A stretch of 64,000 nt of DNA from an uncultured Kiloniellaceae bacterium (GTDB lineage: Bacteria > Pseudomonadota > Alphaproteobacteria > Kiloniellales > Kiloniellaceae), in the NCBI GenBank assembly GCA_947493695.1, contig CANLSF010000004.1:558001-622000 (forward strand). Reading direction: 5' to 3'. Numbering within the stretch: position 1 is the first letter of the stretch; each line of letters starts with the position of its first letter. Positions 55,646-64,000 of the stretch are shown here, in pieces. Under the pieces are notes generated by a model that was given only the letters and a program-made list of their open reading frames with translations, was not told where the DNA came from and did no database searches. Position numbers and translations under genes: made by a program.

Positions 55646-56629
55646 CTAGCTCAGGTGGTTCCAGCCCGGTTTGCCAACTTCAATCTCGCTCCCGTCCGGC
55701 GCGAGGACCGTAACGCCCTCTCCTGCCTTCATTTTTCCGATACAGGTAAGGGGAAGATCCAGCTCAACCGCGATCCTGGCAACTTCTGCCGCCCGTTCCG
55801 GCGCAACAGTGAAAAGCAGCTCGTAGTCGTCACCGCCTCCCAGAACCGAAGCACTCAGATCAGGTTGCAGCTCCATGACCCTGGCAGCGGCAGAGGAAAG
55901 CGGCAGGTTCGCAACCCGGACTTCGGCTCCGAGCTTCGATGCCTTGGTGATGTGCCCCAAGTCCGCCACCAGACCATCCGAGATATCCATAGCCGCGCTT
56001 GCCAGGCCTTGGTTCAAAAGGCGCTCGCCAAGAGCCACACGGGGACGGGGCACCAGGTAGCGCTCTCGCAAACGCTCGGCAAAAGCTTCTTCCAGATCCG
56101 GCAGCGAAGCGTTGAAGGCCTTAAGCCCCAGCGCAGCATCTCCCAGACTGCCGGACACAAAGATCAAATCCCCCGCCCTTGCGCTCCCTCGTCCAAGCGC
56201 CGTTCCCTCTGGGGTCGCGCCAAAAGCCGTAATGGTGATCAGTAAAGGTCCGTCGGTCGCAACCGTATCGCCACCGTAGAGTGAAACCCCAAACTGCGCC
56301 TGATCTTCGGCGAGTCCCTCACTGAAGCGGCGCACCCAGTCCTCATTCTCTCCCTTGGGCAGTGCCAGCGCCAAGAGATAGCCCAGAGGTTTGGCGCCCA
56401 TCGCCGCAAGATCAGACAGGTTCACGCGCAGGCATTTCTTCGCCACCAGCTCCGGCGGATCGTCAGGCCGGAAGTGGACGCCGCTGGCCAGGCTGTCAGC
56501 TGTTACGACAACAGAGCAGCCGGGAAGGCTCGGCAACAGCGCAGCATCATTGGTCAGCCCGAAAGTTCCGGCTGCATCTGTTGAAAGCGGCGCAAAATAG
56601 CGCTCTATGAGATCGAATTCTCCAGACAT
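55646..56629 (-). CDS. thiL: Thiamine-monophosphate kinase
   Basis: A 327-residue ThiL that makes thiamine pyrophosphate from the monophosphate with ATP. The start GEFDLIERYFAPL, the DDAALLPS-like NDAALLPSLPG (with Asn replacing an Asp of the usual metal motif D-D-A), VVTADSLASGVHF, and the LSDLAAMGAKP signature are present, then DISDGLVADLGHI and GGDDYELLFTV. The NDAA change would replace one metal-binding aspartate, worth checking. It is last in the nusB-thiL end of the riboflavin block (34 bases after nusB). Confidence 0.94.
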   Translation of the reverse strand: MSGEFDLIERYFAPLSTDAAGTFGLTNDAALLPSLPGCSVVVTADSLASGVHFRPDDPPELVAKKCLRVNLSDLAAMGAKPLGYLLALALPKGENEDWVRRFSEGLAEDQAQFGVSLYGGDTVATDGPLLITITAFGATPEGTALGRGSARAGDLIFVSGSLGDAALGLKAFNASLPDLEEAFAERLRERYLVPRPRVALGERLLNQGLASAAMDISDGLVADLGHITKASKLGAEVRVANLPLSSAAARVMELQPDLSASVLGGGDDYELLFTVAPERAAEVARIAVELDLPLTCIGKMKAGEGVTVLAPDGSEIEVGKPGWNHLS

Positions 56630-56663
56630 GACTCGCCGGTTTCTGCAGATCGTCGATAGGAGA

Positions 56664-57209
56664 CTACGAGGACGCCTCGCCGCCTTCCAGCTCTTCAGGC
56701 CGCAGGCTGCGCGCCACGCGGTCCAGAACGCCGTTCACCAGAGCGGGTTCTTTTTCGCTGAAGAAGGAATGCGCCAGATCCATGTACTCGGTGATCACCA
56801 CCTTAACCGGTGTCTCCAGGCGTTCCGACAGCTCATAAACCGCGGTACGCAGAAGAACCTTGAGCAGGGTTTGCAGGCGATCTACGGGCCAGTCATCGCT
56901 CAAGACAGCTGCCAGCATATCGTCCAGGCGGTCACTTTCTGCCGTGGTTCCCTTGATCAGAGCGCTCAACAGTTCCTGATCCGCCTGCGATATATCCAAC
57001 CCGTCCACTTCGTCATTCAGACGGTGGCGCAGGAATTCCTCGACCACCGAAGCGGCGTTGCCGTTCTCCGACATCTCCAGCTGGTAGAGACCCTGTATAG
57101 CCGCCAGACGGGCGAGGCTGCGTTTTATGCTGCCTTTACGCCGGTTGTCAGGCTTCGCCTGTTTGGGCTTGGGTGTTTGAGCTGAATCGCCGCTTTCCGA
57201 TGATGACAT
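56664..57209 (-). CDS. nusB: Transcription antitermination factor NusB
   Basis: A 181-residue NusB with a charged, Lys-rich N-terminal extension (about 30 residues, KPKQAKPDNRRKGS) before the helical domain: SLARLAAIQGLYQLEMS, and DWPVDRLQTLLKVLLRTAVYEL, TPVKVVITEYMDLAHSFF. It binds NusE and boxA RNA in rRNA antitermination. It lies 10 bases after ribH and 34 before thiL, the usual alphaproteobacterial order, so it is co-regulated with riboflavin genes only through operon structure. Confidence 0.95.
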   Translation of the reverse strand: MSSSESGDSAQTPKPKQAKPDNRRKGSIKRSLARLAAIQGLYQLEMSENGNAASVVEEFLRHRLNDEVDGLDISQADQELLSALIKGTTAESDRLDDMLAAVLSDDWPVDRLQTLLKVLLRTAVYELSERLETPVKVVITEYMDLAHSFFSEKEPALVNGVLDRVARSLRPEELEGGEASS

Positions 57210-57219
57210 GTCGCTCTCC

Positions 57220-57684
57220 TCAGCGCGGGAAGAGATGAAAGCGCTGTTTCACCTTCACCATTTCCAGGCAGGCGCGCGCGACGTCACCCCCCTTGTTCTT
57301 TTCACTCATCCGGGCGCGGGCCCAGGCCTGATCCGCATTCTCACAGGTCAAAATGCCGTAACCCATGGCCAGCGTGTAGCCACAGGCGAGATCCTGCAGC
57401 TTTCGGGCCGATTCAGAGCAAACATAGTCGTAGTGCGATGTCTCACCGCGAATAACGCAGCCGAGCGCGATGTAGCCGTCAAAACGGCGCTGGCCCGAAT
57501 AGAAATCCATCGAACGGATTGCCATGCGGATCGCGGCCGGAACCTCGAAAACACCCGGCACTTCCAGGCGTTCGTAGGTCGCTCCTGACTTTTCAAGCTC
57601 GGCGATAGCGCCTTTCGCCAGCTCGTCGCCGATTTCTTCGTAAAAGCGGGCTTCCACAATTAAAATGTGGGGCGCGTCATCCAT
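57220..57684 (-). CDS. ribH: 6,7-dimethyl-8-ribityllumazine synthase
   Basis: A 154-residue lumazine synthase, penultimate step in riboflavin synthesis. ILIVEARFYEEIGDELAKGA, EVPGVFEVPAAIRMA, DGYIALGCVIRGETSHYDYVC (with the catalytic His in SHYD) and GYGILTCENADQAWAR are diagnostic. It forms the shell that holds riboflavin synthase in many bacteria. It lies 99 bases after ribBA and 10 before nusB. Confidence 0.97.
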   Translation of the reverse strand: MDDAPHILIVEARFYEEIGDELAKGAIAELEKSGATYERLEVPGVFEVPAAIRMAIRSMDFYSGQRRFDGYIALGCVIRGETSHYDYVCSESARKLQDLACGYTLAMGYGILTCENADQAWARARMSEKNKGGDVARACLEMVKVKQRFHLFPR

Positions 57685-57783
57685 TGTCTTTACCTGTCAC
57701 TCGAATAGCTGATGTTTGCAGGAACCCGGAGCCTATCGGCGTTTTCACGCAGAAGAACTCCAAAACTCCCGGTATTCCGGGCT

Positions 57784-58923
57784 TCAATCGATCGGGCGCT
57801 GGTCTACGACTTCCAGTCCGTAGCCTTCCAATCCGACGATTGTCCTCTGGGTATTGGAGAGCAGTATCATCTGCCTAACCCCCAGGTCCAAGAGTATCTG
57901 CGCCCCGACGCCATAGTCGCGCAAATCGCCCGGTCCCTTGACCGGCTCCCCCATACGCGCCCTCAAGGTTTCCGACAAGCTCTTCGGCGAAGGTTCGCGG
58001 ATCAGAACCACAACACCGCGGCCCTCGCGCCCTATTATTTCAAGCGAACGCTGAAGATCGCCGGCTTTCCCGCTGGTATCGTCTCCCAATACGTCATCCA
58101 GGACGTTGAGCGCATGCATGCGCACCAGTACTGGATCCTTATCGCTCTTCGGGTCGCCCATCCAGAGTGCAACATGCTCGGCATAGGAGACCTGGTTGAC
58201 GTAGATCGCCATATTGAACTCACCGCCATGGCGGCTGGTGAACTTGGTCTTGATTGTACGCTCGACAATATGGTCGTTGACCCGGCGATACGCGATCAGA
58301 TCGGCAATGGTGGCAATCTTCAGGCCGTGCTGCTGGGCAAAGGCGATCAGGTCGTCACGCCGCGCCATGGTTCCGTCATCGTTCATGATCTCACAGATCA
58401 CACCCGCCGGGTTCAGGCCCGCCAGTCGGGAAATATCGACAGCCGCTTCCGTATGGCCAGTCCGCACCAGCACGCCGCCTTCGCGGGCCACCAGCGGAAA
58501 GACATGCCCCGGCGTAACAATATCCGCTGCGCCCTTACTGGGATCGACCGCCACGGCCACCGTGTGGGCGCGGTCCGGCGCAGAGATCCCCGTGGTGATG
58601 CCATCCTTGGCTTCGATTGACACCGTAAAGGCGGTTTCATGCCGGGACTCGTTCTTACGTGCCATGAGCGGCAGGCCCAGTTCCTCGATCCGCTCGCCGG
58701 TCATGGCCAGGCAGATCAGTCCCCGGCCGTACTTCGCCATGAAGTTGATCGCTTCGGGCGTCGCCATCTGGGCCGGGATCACCAGATCCCCCTCGTTCTC
58801 ACGGCCTTCGTCGTCCACCAGAATGAACATCCGGCCGTTGCGCGCCTCTTCGATGACCTCTTCAGGCGAAGAGACAACTTCGCTGAAGGTACGCCGCCAG
58901 GGTTCCTGTTCGGAAGTCGTCAT
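57784..58923 (-). CDS. ribBA: DHBP synthase with degenerate GTP cyclohydrolase II half (RibBX type)
   Basis: A 379-residue protein. The N-terminal half is an intact 3,4-dihydroxy-2-butanone-4-phosphate synthase: LVDDEGRENEGDLV, GHVFPLVAREGGVLVRTGHTEAAVDI. The C-terminal half has the cyclohydrolase II framework (RDYGVGAQILLDLGV, GLEGYGLEVV), but the zinc cysteines normally in HSECLTGDV...RCDCG are missing; here it reads VRMHALNVLDDVLGDD. So it should supply only the butanone branch, and a true RibA must be elsewhere in the genome. This form is common in alphaproteobacteria. It overlaps ribE by 4 bases (ATGA). Confidence 0.95.
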   Translation of the reverse strand: MTTSEQEPWRRTFSEVVSSPEEVIEEARNGRMFILVDDEGRENEGDLVIPAQMATPEAINFMAKYGRGLICLAMTGERIEELGLPLMARKNESRHETAFTVSIEAKDGITTGISAPDRAHTVAVAVDPSKGAADIVTPGHVFPLVAREGGVLVRTGHTEAAVDISRLAGLNPAGVICEIMNDDGTMARRDDLIAFAQQHGLKIATIADLIAYRRVNDHIVERTIKTKFTSRHGGEFNMAIYVNQVSYAEHVALWMGDPKSDKDPVLVRMHALNVLDDVLGDDTSGKAGDLQRSLEIIGREGRGVVVLIREPSPKSLSETLRARMGEPVKGPGDLRDYGVGAQILLDLGVRQMILLSNTQRTIVGLEGYGLEVVDQRPID

Positions 58924-59513
58924 GACGGATCCTTTTCCAGCAGGCGTTTCACGTAACGCGCCAGCATATCAATTTCCAAATTCACCTCCGTGCCTTCCTC
59001 GAGCGCGCTGAAGGTCGTTACTGCCATCGTGTGGGGAATGATATTCACCCCGAAGACATTGCCCTCGACCTCATTCACCGTCAAAGACACTCCGTCGACA
59101 ACAACTGAGCCTTTCGAAGCGATAAAACGTGAGAGTTCCTCCGGAGCTTCGAAGCGGAAGCGCCAGGACTCACCGTCCTTTTCCTTGTGCACCACCTGAC
59201 CGACACCATCAACATGACCGGAGACCAGATGACCGCCAAGCTCGTCGCCGACTTTCAGCGCACGCTCCATATTGATCTGGGTTCCAACCTGCCAACGACC
59301 CATGGTGGTTTTCGAAAGCGTCTCACGAGAAGCCTCGAAAGCGAACCAGTCGCCACCCTTTTCGACCACGGTCAGACAAGCGCCTGAGCAACAGACCGAC
59401 GCGCCAATATCAACAGTGTCGAGATCGTAGGAGGTCTCTATCTCGAGTCGCAGAATGTCGCTGCCAGAGAGCGACCGCAGTTTTCCGAGGTCAGATACAA
59501 TTCCGGTAAACAT
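58920..59513 (-). CDS. ribE: Riboflavin synthase
   Basis: A 197-residue riboflavin synthase (alpha subunit) made of two lumazine-binding repeats. It starts MFTGIVSDLGKLRSL, the universal N-terminus, and has a second repeat around LGGHLVSGHVDGVGQV. It joins two lumazines to make riboflavin. The start ATG at 59513 is certain from that N-terminus. It is 13 bases after ribD and overlaps ribBA by 4, so the ribD-ribE-ribBA run is coupled. I see no FMN riboswitch upstream. Confidence 0.96.
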   Translation of the reverse strand: MFTGIVSDLGKLRSLSGSDILRLEIETSYDLDTVDIGASVCCSGACLTVVEKGGDWFAFEASRETLSKTTMGRWQVGTQINMERALKVGDELGGHLVSGHVDGVGQVVHKEKDGESWRFRFEAPEELSRFIASKGSVVVDGVSLTVNEVEGNVFGVNIIPHTMAVTTFSALEEGTEVNLEIDMLARYVKRLLEKDPS

Positions 59514-59526
59514 CGTCTGCTTGTTC

Positions 59527-60615
59527 CTATTTATCCATTGTCCGGCGATGGAAAAGCTCCAGCCGGTCCTCCGCGAGCCCAATCGATGCGGCAAGCGAGT
59601 ATTTGCGTATCGCCTCCAGGCGATCCAGCCCAAAACCGGCGATAGCAGGCAAACCATCGCCACCAATCACACCGCCGGAGCGGAACCAGGCGATCCGATC
59701 CACGAGATCATCGCTCACGAGACTTCCCGCCACGGCACCGCCGCCTTCGACCAGAAGACGCGTTACACCTCTGGCCCCAAGCGCCTGCAATACCTCCTGC
59801 AGGGGGATTGAGGCCTCGTCTTCCCCGGGAATCTCCACCACCTCGACACCGGCGTCACGGTATTTCTGCAGACGCGGCGTTTCGGCGCAGGGCCGGGTAA
59901 AGAGCAAAGTCGGCTGTTCGCTCGCCCGAAGCACCAGATCATGCGCCAACGGCAGGCGTAAACGGCCATCCACAACGACACGCAACGGCGCGCGATCCGA
60001 TAGCCCCGGCAGACGCACATCAAGCCTGGGATTATCGGCCAACGCAGTTCCGCTGCCGACCAGAATTGCATCCTGTGTCGCGCGCAGAAGGTGTCCACGC
60101 GCGCGGGCCTCTGCGCCCGTAATCCACTGGCTCTGGCCGCTCCGGGTCGCAATCCGGCCATCCAGCGTGGAGGCGATCTTGAGGGTCACCATTGGACGCC
60201 CCTCGATCACGCGGCGCAGAAAGCCTTCGTTGAGCCGCCGGGCTGCATCCGCGCAGGCGCCAAGCGACACCTCAATGCCCGCCGCACGAAGCCTTTCAAG
60301 GCCCTGTCCTTGGACACGCTCATCGGGATCTTCCATCGCCACCACACAGCGGGTAATTCCGGCCGCGATGAGGGCATCGGCACAGGGGCCGGTCTTGCCG
60401 TGATGAGAACAGGGTTCCAAGGTTACATAGGCACTGGCGCTGCGGGCTTCGTCGCCCGCCTGCCGCAGGGCTTCGGTCTCTGCATGGGGACGCCCGCCCG
60501 GCTGAGTCCAGCCGCGGCCCACAACGTGCCCGTCTTTAACAAGAAGACAACCGACAGCAGGATTAGGCGCAACGCGGCCGAGGCCGCGCGCCGCAAGATT
60601 GAGCGCCGCGTTCAT
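59527..60615 (-). CDS. ribD: Bifunctional riboflavin deaminase/reductase RibD
   Basis: A 362-residue enzyme doing the deaminase and reductase steps after GTP cyclohydrolase II. Deaminase zinc motif: RPHAETEALRQAG, TLEPCSHHGKTGPC; reductase part: PMVTLKIASTLDGRIATR, VGSGTALADNPRLDVR, LLVEGGGAVAGSL. The start is uncertain: the ATG at 60615 has only a distant GGGAAG, and the frame is open upstream into nrdR (IREDDAAY precedes the M and looks family-like), so a non-ATG start inside the nrdR end is possible. It follows nrdR by 19 bases. Confidence 0.93.
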   Translation of the reverse strand: MNAALNLAARGLGRVAPNPAVGCLLVKDGHVVGRGWTQPGGRPHAETEALRQAGDEARSASAYVTLEPCSHHGKTGPCADALIAAGITRCVVAMEDPDERVQGQGLERLRAAGIEVSLGACADAARRLNEGFLRRVIEGRPMVTLKIASTLDGRIATRSGQSQWITGAEARARGHLLRATQDAILVGSGTALADNPRLDVRLPGLSDRAPLRVVVDGRLRLPLAHDLVLRASEQPTLLFTRPCAETPRLQKYRDAGVEVVEIPGEDEASIPLQEVLQALGARGVTRLLVEGGGAVAGSLVSDDLVDRIAWFRSGGVIGGDGLPAIAGFGLDRLEAIRKYSLAASIGLAEDRLELFHRRTMDK

Positions 60616-60634
60616 ATACGCGGCGTCGTCTTCC

Positions 60635-61093
60635 CTAATCCTGGTCGATACCGAGCTTGCCAACAAATTCACCAAAGTCCCGGGCTTCGCGGAAATCACG
60701 ATAAACCGATGCAAAGCGGACGTATCCAACCTGATCGAGCGTCGCCAAAGCATCCATGACCAACTCACCGACAAGCTTGGTCGGGATCTCGCTTTCGCCC
60801 GAAGATTCCAGACGCCGGACGATTCCGTTGATCACACGCTCCACCCGGTCACGGTCGACCGGCCGCTTCTGCAGGGCGATGGTCATGGAGCGCGCCAGCT
60901 TGTCCCGATCGAAGGGCTCACGCTGACCGCTCCCCTTCACCACCGTCAGCTCACGCAGCTGAACACGTTCAAACGTGGTAAAACGCGCCGCGCAGTTCGG
61001 ACACTGCCTGCGTCGCCGTATGGCGGAATGATCCTCAGTCGGCCTCGAGTCTTTGACTTGAGTATCCTCATGACCGCAAAACGGACAACGCAT
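60635..61093 (-). CDS. nrdR: Transcriptional repressor NrdR
   Basis: A 152-residue NrdR that represses ribonucleotide-reductase genes in response to dATP/ATP. The N-terminal zinc ribbon [13 protein letters not shown]...[17 protein letters not shown] has all four cysteines; the ATP-cone follows ([22 protein letters not shown]). ATG 61093 has a strong GGAGGGG site. It lies between glyA (100 bases upstream) and ribD, the usual order. NrdR boxes are not seen in the window. Confidence 0.97.
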   Translation of the reverse strand: MRCPFCGHEDTQVKDSRPTEDHSAIRRRRQCPNCAARFTTFERVQLRELTVVKGSGQREPFDRDKLARSMTIALQKRPVDRDRVERVINGIVRRLESSGESEIPTKLVGELVMDALATLDQVGYVRFASVYRDFREARDFGEFVGKLGIDQD

Positions 61094-61193
61094 ATTTCCC
61101 CTCCTGACGACCCGGTGGTCGTCCAACACTAAATTCAAACCGGTTCTCTTACTCTAACTTACAAATCAGGCTTCAGACACAAATCAGCCAGGC

Positions 61194-62498
61194 TCACAGA
61201 TCAGGATAAATCGGGAAACGACGGCAGAGCGCAACCACTTCCGAGCGGACTTCCGATTCGACCTTGCTGTTATCTTCGCGATTAGTGGCCAGTCCGTCCA
61301 GTACGCGGCTGATCAACTCACCAACTTTGGTGAATTCTTCCGGACCGAAACCGCGTGTGGTGCCTGCGGGCGTGCCAAGCCGGATCCCCGATGTCACCGT
61401 CGGTTTTTCCGGATCAAAGGGCACACCGTTCTTGTTACAGGTGATCCCTGCCCGGTCCAGGCTCTCTTCCGCGATGTTGCCGGTCAGGCCCTTCGGACGC
61501 AGATCGACGAGCATCAGATGCGTGTCTGTACCGCCCGACACGATATCGCACCCGTTCTGCATCAGAACGTTCGCCAGTGTCTTGGCGTTTTCAACGACCG
61601 TCTTCGAGTAGGTCTTGAATTCCGGCTTCAGCGCTTCTCCGAAGGCGGCCGCTTTGGAGGCGATCGCGTGCATCAACGGGCCGCCCTGCAGACCCGGAAA
61701 GGCCGCGGAATTGATCTTTTTCCCAAGATCCAGATCGTTCGAGAGGATCATGCCGCCCCGACCGGCACGCAATGTCTTATGCGTCGTGGTGGTGACGACA
61801 TGGGCATGCGGCAAAGGACTGGGATGAACGCCACCAGCCACCAGGCCGGCAAAGTGCGCCATGTCCACGTGGAAATAAGCACCGACTTCATCCGCGATCT
61901 TGCGGAAGCGCGCAAAATCGATCTGCCTTGGATAGGCGGAACCGCCCGCAATAATCATCTTTGGCTGATGTTCACGCGCAAGGGCTTCGACCTCGTCGAA
62001 ATCGATCTGCCCGTCTTCTTCACGCACGCCGTACTGAATGGCGTTAAACCATTTGCCGGACAGGTTCGGTCTCGCCCCGTGGGTCAGATGTCCGCCAGCC
62101 GAGAGCGCCAGACCCAGAATCGTATCTCCGGGCTGAAGAAGTGCGAGCATCACACACTGATTGGCCTGCGCGCCGGAGTGAGGCTGCACATTGACGAAGC
62201 TGCAATCGAAGAGCTCTTTGGCGCGGTCAATCGCGAGCTTCTCCGCGACATCCACAAACTCGCAGCCACCGTAGTAGCGGCGGCCCGGGTAACCCTCGGC
62301 GTACTTGTTCGTCAGAACGGAGCCCTGAGCTTCCAGAACTGCACGCGAGACAATGTTCTCCGAGGCGATAAGTTCGATCTGATCCTGCTGGCGATGCAAT
62401 TCATCGCGAATGGCGGCTGCGAGTTCAGGATCGGTTTCCGCCAGGCTGGCGGAAAAGAAAGCATTATCCGAAACAGCCTGTGAGGCGACTGCAGTCAT
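61194..62498 (-). CDS. glyA: Serine hydroxymethyltransferase
   Basis: A 434-residue PLP enzyme that interconverts serine and glycine and charges tetrahydrofolate. [64 protein letters not shown] (Lys binds PLP) and [11 protein letters not shown] are diagnostic. The ATG at 62498 has GGAG at ten bases; ATG 62507 sits too close to that site. It is 80 bases after rpiB and upstream of nrdR; no glycine riboswitch is seen. Confidence 0.97.
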   Translation of the reverse strand: MTAVASQAVSDNAFFSASLAETDPELAAAIRDELHRQQDQIELIASENIVSRAVLEAQGSVLTNKYAEGYPGRRYYGGCEFVDVAEKLAIDRAKELFDCSFVNVQPHSGAQANQCVMLALLQPGDTILGLALSAGGHLTHGARPNLSGKWFNAIQYGVREEDGQIDFDEVEALAREHQPKMIIAGGSAYPRQIDFARFRKIADEVGAYFHVDMAHFAGLVAGGVHPSPLPHAHVVTTTTHKTLRAGRGGMILSNDLDLGKKINSAAFPGLQGGPLMHAIASKAAAFGEALKPEFKTYSKTVVENAKTLANVLMQNGCDIVSGGTDTHLMLVDLRPKGLTGNIAEESLDRAGITCNKNGVPFDPEKPTVTSGIRLGTPAGTTRGFGPEEFTKVGELISRVLDGLATNREDNSKVESEVRSEVVALCRRFPIYPDL

Positions 62499-62578
62499 GG
62501 CGCTCATTCTCCAAATATGTCTAAAGGTGAATAATAAAACGAACCGTATTTCTCAATCGATGTTATCGACTGAAGCGA

Positions 62579-63016
62579 TCAACCCAACTTCCCAACGCGC
62601 CGCTCATGACGTTCGCCGCCCGGAAAATCTGTTTTAAGGAAAGTCTCCAAACAGGCCTTGGCGACATCGACACCGGTCGTACGCGCCCCCAGGGCCAGAA
62701 CATTCGCGTCATTGTGCTCGCGTGCAAGACGCGCCGTGGTTTCATCATGGCACAGCGCCGCGCGGACTGACGGGTTTCTGTTCGCAGCAATCGAAATACC
62801 TATTCCTGTCCCACAGACAAGAACGCCACGATCCGCCTTACCGAGCTCTATGACTTGCGCCAGGGCGACGCCAAAGTCGGGATAGTCGACAGATTCAGGA
62901 CCGTAGGTACCGAGATCCAAGACTGTAAAGCCGGCGGCCTCCAGCTCTTTACCCAAGAGAGTCTTGAGTTCGTAGCCGGCGTGGTCGGCGGCAATGGCGA
63001 TCGGTTTCTCGGTCAT
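62579..63016 (-). CDS. rpiB: Ribose-5-phosphate isomerase B
   Basis: A 145-residue RpiB that interconverts ribose-5-phosphate and ribulose-5-phosphate, the latter also a riboflavin precursor. KPIAIAADHAGYELKTLLGKEL, YGPESVDYPDFG, GVLVCGTGIGISIAANRNP (active-site Cys) and CHDETTARLAREHNDANVLALGAR are typical. The ATG at 63016 matches the family; earlier codons up to 63094 do not. It heads the glyA-nrdR-rib block. Confidence 0.96.
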   Translation of the reverse strand: MTEKPIAIAADHAGYELKTLLGKELEAAGFTVLDLGTYGPESVDYPDFGVALAQVIELGKADRGVLVCGTGIGISIAANRNPSVRAALCHDETTARLAREHNDANVLALGARTTGVDVAKACLETFLKTDFPGGERHERRVGKLG

Positions 63017-63329
63017 GGCTGTTACTAAACCTGAAATCTCTGGAAATCTGCGGCGGTCTGTGGAACGCGCGCGGACACTAACATAGCAATTCACGCAATG
63101 AAAAGTGGCGCAGAGCCCCTAAACGCCACTCAAGTGCAACAATCTATGAACCGCATCCTTTTGACCCTGCTGAATGAATTTCCATTGACTCCGGATAGTT
63201 GCATTCCCATGAAACAATGAATGAACGCCTCCTCACACCCCTCTGAAATAACTGAATAGTTGACATTATTTTATTGTTGTGCAAATTTTTCGGGAAAATA
63301 CAGTATTTCTGAGATCAAACGGAATAAAA
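63017..63329. other. rpiB / mucR divergent intergenic region
   Basis: About 310 bases, no supported gene. The last 80 bases are AT-rich with several T-A steps. A TTGACA hexamer (63260-63265) is present but the matching -10 at 17 bases (AAATTT) is weak. MucR-type proteins bind such AT-rich sequences, so autoregulation is plausible. Confidence 0.5.
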
Positions 63330-63773
63330 ATGACTGAAGCTGTAAGCCCACAACTAACTCCCATAGACATGCTGCGAATGACGTCCGACGTCGTCGCATC
63401 TTACGTACGCAACAATGCAGTCTCCGGCGACGAACTACCGGGGATTATTCAGACCGTTTATGAGTCACTCACGGATCTGAAAAATGGAACACCCGGCGCA
63501 GGAGAAGCCCCAAAACCGGCTGTTTCTTTGAAGAAATCGATCACCCCCGACTACATCGTGTGCCTTGAGGATGGTAAGAAACTGAAGATGCTGAAACGTT
63601 ATCTTCGGACGACTCATGGCATGACACCTGAAGAGTATCGGGCGAAATGGGGACTTCCATCTGACTACCCGATGGTCGCGCCGAACTACGCTGCGCAACG
63701 CTCGGCCTTTGCCAAAAAAATCGGCCTGGGCCGCGGTGCAAAACAAAGCCGCGGACGTGGAAAGGCAGCCTGA
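63330..63773 (+). CDS. Ros/MucR-family transcriptional regulator, altered zinc finger
   Basis: A 147-residue Ros/MucR protein: IDMLRMTSDVVASYVRNNAV at the N-terminus (oligomerisation), then KKSITPDYIVCLEDGKKLKML, RYLRTTHGMTPEEYRAKWGLPSDYPMVAPNYA. It represses genes with AT-rich promoters, such as surface polysaccharide and motility genes. Of the Ros zinc ligands (Cys-x2-Cys...His...His), the second Cys reads Asp and the first His reads Tyr, so zinc binding is probably lost, as described for some Ros homologues. The ATG at 63330 has GGA upstream; a GTG at 63279 is in frame but AT-rich and not family-like. Confidence 0.9.
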   Translation: MTEAVSPQLTPIDMLRMTSDVVASYVRNNAVSGDELPGIIQTVYESLTDLKNGTPGAGEAPKPAVSLKKSITPDYIVCLEDGKKLKMLKRYLRTTHGMTPEEYRAKWGLPSDYPMVAPNYAAQRSAFAKKIGLGRGAKQSRGRGKAA

Positions 63774-64000
63774 TTGTGACTGGATCGAGACAGCAAGTGG
63801 CTGTCTCGCATCTCTCTTCCCGACGATGAAATCTTAATTAATTATCTGTTTTTATTAATAATTTTAAGACCTCGCTTTCTTCGTGCGCGACATCAGTCGC
63901 CCCGTTTAAGACGCCCCTCTCATGCGAACGCTTCATAGATCGCGGGTTTAAATTCTCCTCACCTGACCGACCCATCGTAAAATTGAGAAGCGTTACCTGT
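63774..64000. other. Downstream of mucR to window end
   Basis: No supported gene. It holds the hairpin at 63786-63808 and then AT-rich sequence (63830-63870) that may be the promoter of a gene beyond the window. Confidence 0.5.
63786..63808 (+). terminator. Hairpin after mucR (terminator candidate)
   Basis: CGAGACAGC and GCTGTCTCG form a perfect 9-pair stem with an AAGTG loop 12 bases after the stop codon. The following sequence is pyrimidine-rich (CATCTCTCTTCC) but not a pure T-run. Confidence 0.65.

Noticed and set aside
57685-60634. FMN riboswitch in the riboflavin genes
   Set aside because: Gaps are short or coupled (13-99 bases) and no RFN-element pattern was found.

Overview
The window looks like chromosomal DNA of an alphaproteobacterium, probably of the Rhodospirillales/Kiloniellaceae kind. 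The evidence is conserved gene order (rpiB-glyA-nrdR-ribD-ribE-ribBA-ribH-nusB-thiL, and ubiquinol-cytochrome c chaperone-yceD-rpmF-plsX-fabH-ihfA-merR-tRNA-Pro), a Ros/MucR-type regulator, a RibBA protein with a degenerate cyclohydrolase half, and a K+-independent membrane pyrophosphatase. The placement is inference; no 16S gene is present. No insertion sequence, prophage or CRISPR array was seen.

Positions 1 to 36.4 kb hold a complete type VI secretion system (T6SS), nearly all on the minus strand. In transcription order: tssA, tssB, tssC, a second tssC, tagJ, tssE, tssF, tssG, a methyltransferase, clpV, hcp, vgrG, an uncharacterised gene, fha/tagH, tssJ, tssK, tssL with an OmpA domain, tssM, tagF, pppA and ppkA. 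TssJLM form the envelope complex, TssAEFGK with VgrG and PAAR the baseplate and spike, and TssBC with Hcp the tail recycled by ClpV. PpkA, PppA, Fha and TagF form the threonine-phosphorylation switch that controls firing. Facing ppkA on the plus strand are a secreted SH3 plus sulfatase-modifying-factor-like (TagR-like) protein and a glycosyltransferase-like protein. Beyond them on the minus strand lie two tandem DUF4399 secreted proteins, a PAAR tip, a small secreted protein with a poly-glycine tail and a Sel1-repeat protein cut by the window edge. The methyltransferase, the glycosyltransferase-like protein and this PAAR/DUF4399/poly-Gly/Sel1 group are the least explained parts.

From 36.4 to 42.6 kb is a variable stretch: a lipoprotein trypsin-like protease, a DUF1344 protein, an IclR regulator divergent from a class III CoA-transferase/citryl-CoA-lyase pair, a frameshifted small gene and a GNAT acetyltransferase. 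From 42.6 to 51.4 kb are housekeeping genes: tRNA-Pro(GGG), merR-type regulator, ihfA, fabH, plsX, rpmF, yceD, ubiquinol-cytochrome c chaperone, bamE, a persulfide-dioxygenase-like enzyme and hppA. From 51.5 to 55.4 kb is a small accessory set (MFS transporter, PhzF-like isomerase, half-size EamA-like membrane protein, YCII protein, FliL-like protein). From 55.6 to 63.0 kb is the thiL/nusB/riboflavin/nrdR/glyA/rpiB block, followed by a mucR-type regulator whose zinc finger has lost ligands.

Starts were chosen by ribosome-binding site and protein alignment sense; doubtful ones are named. All functions come from reading the sequence without database searches.
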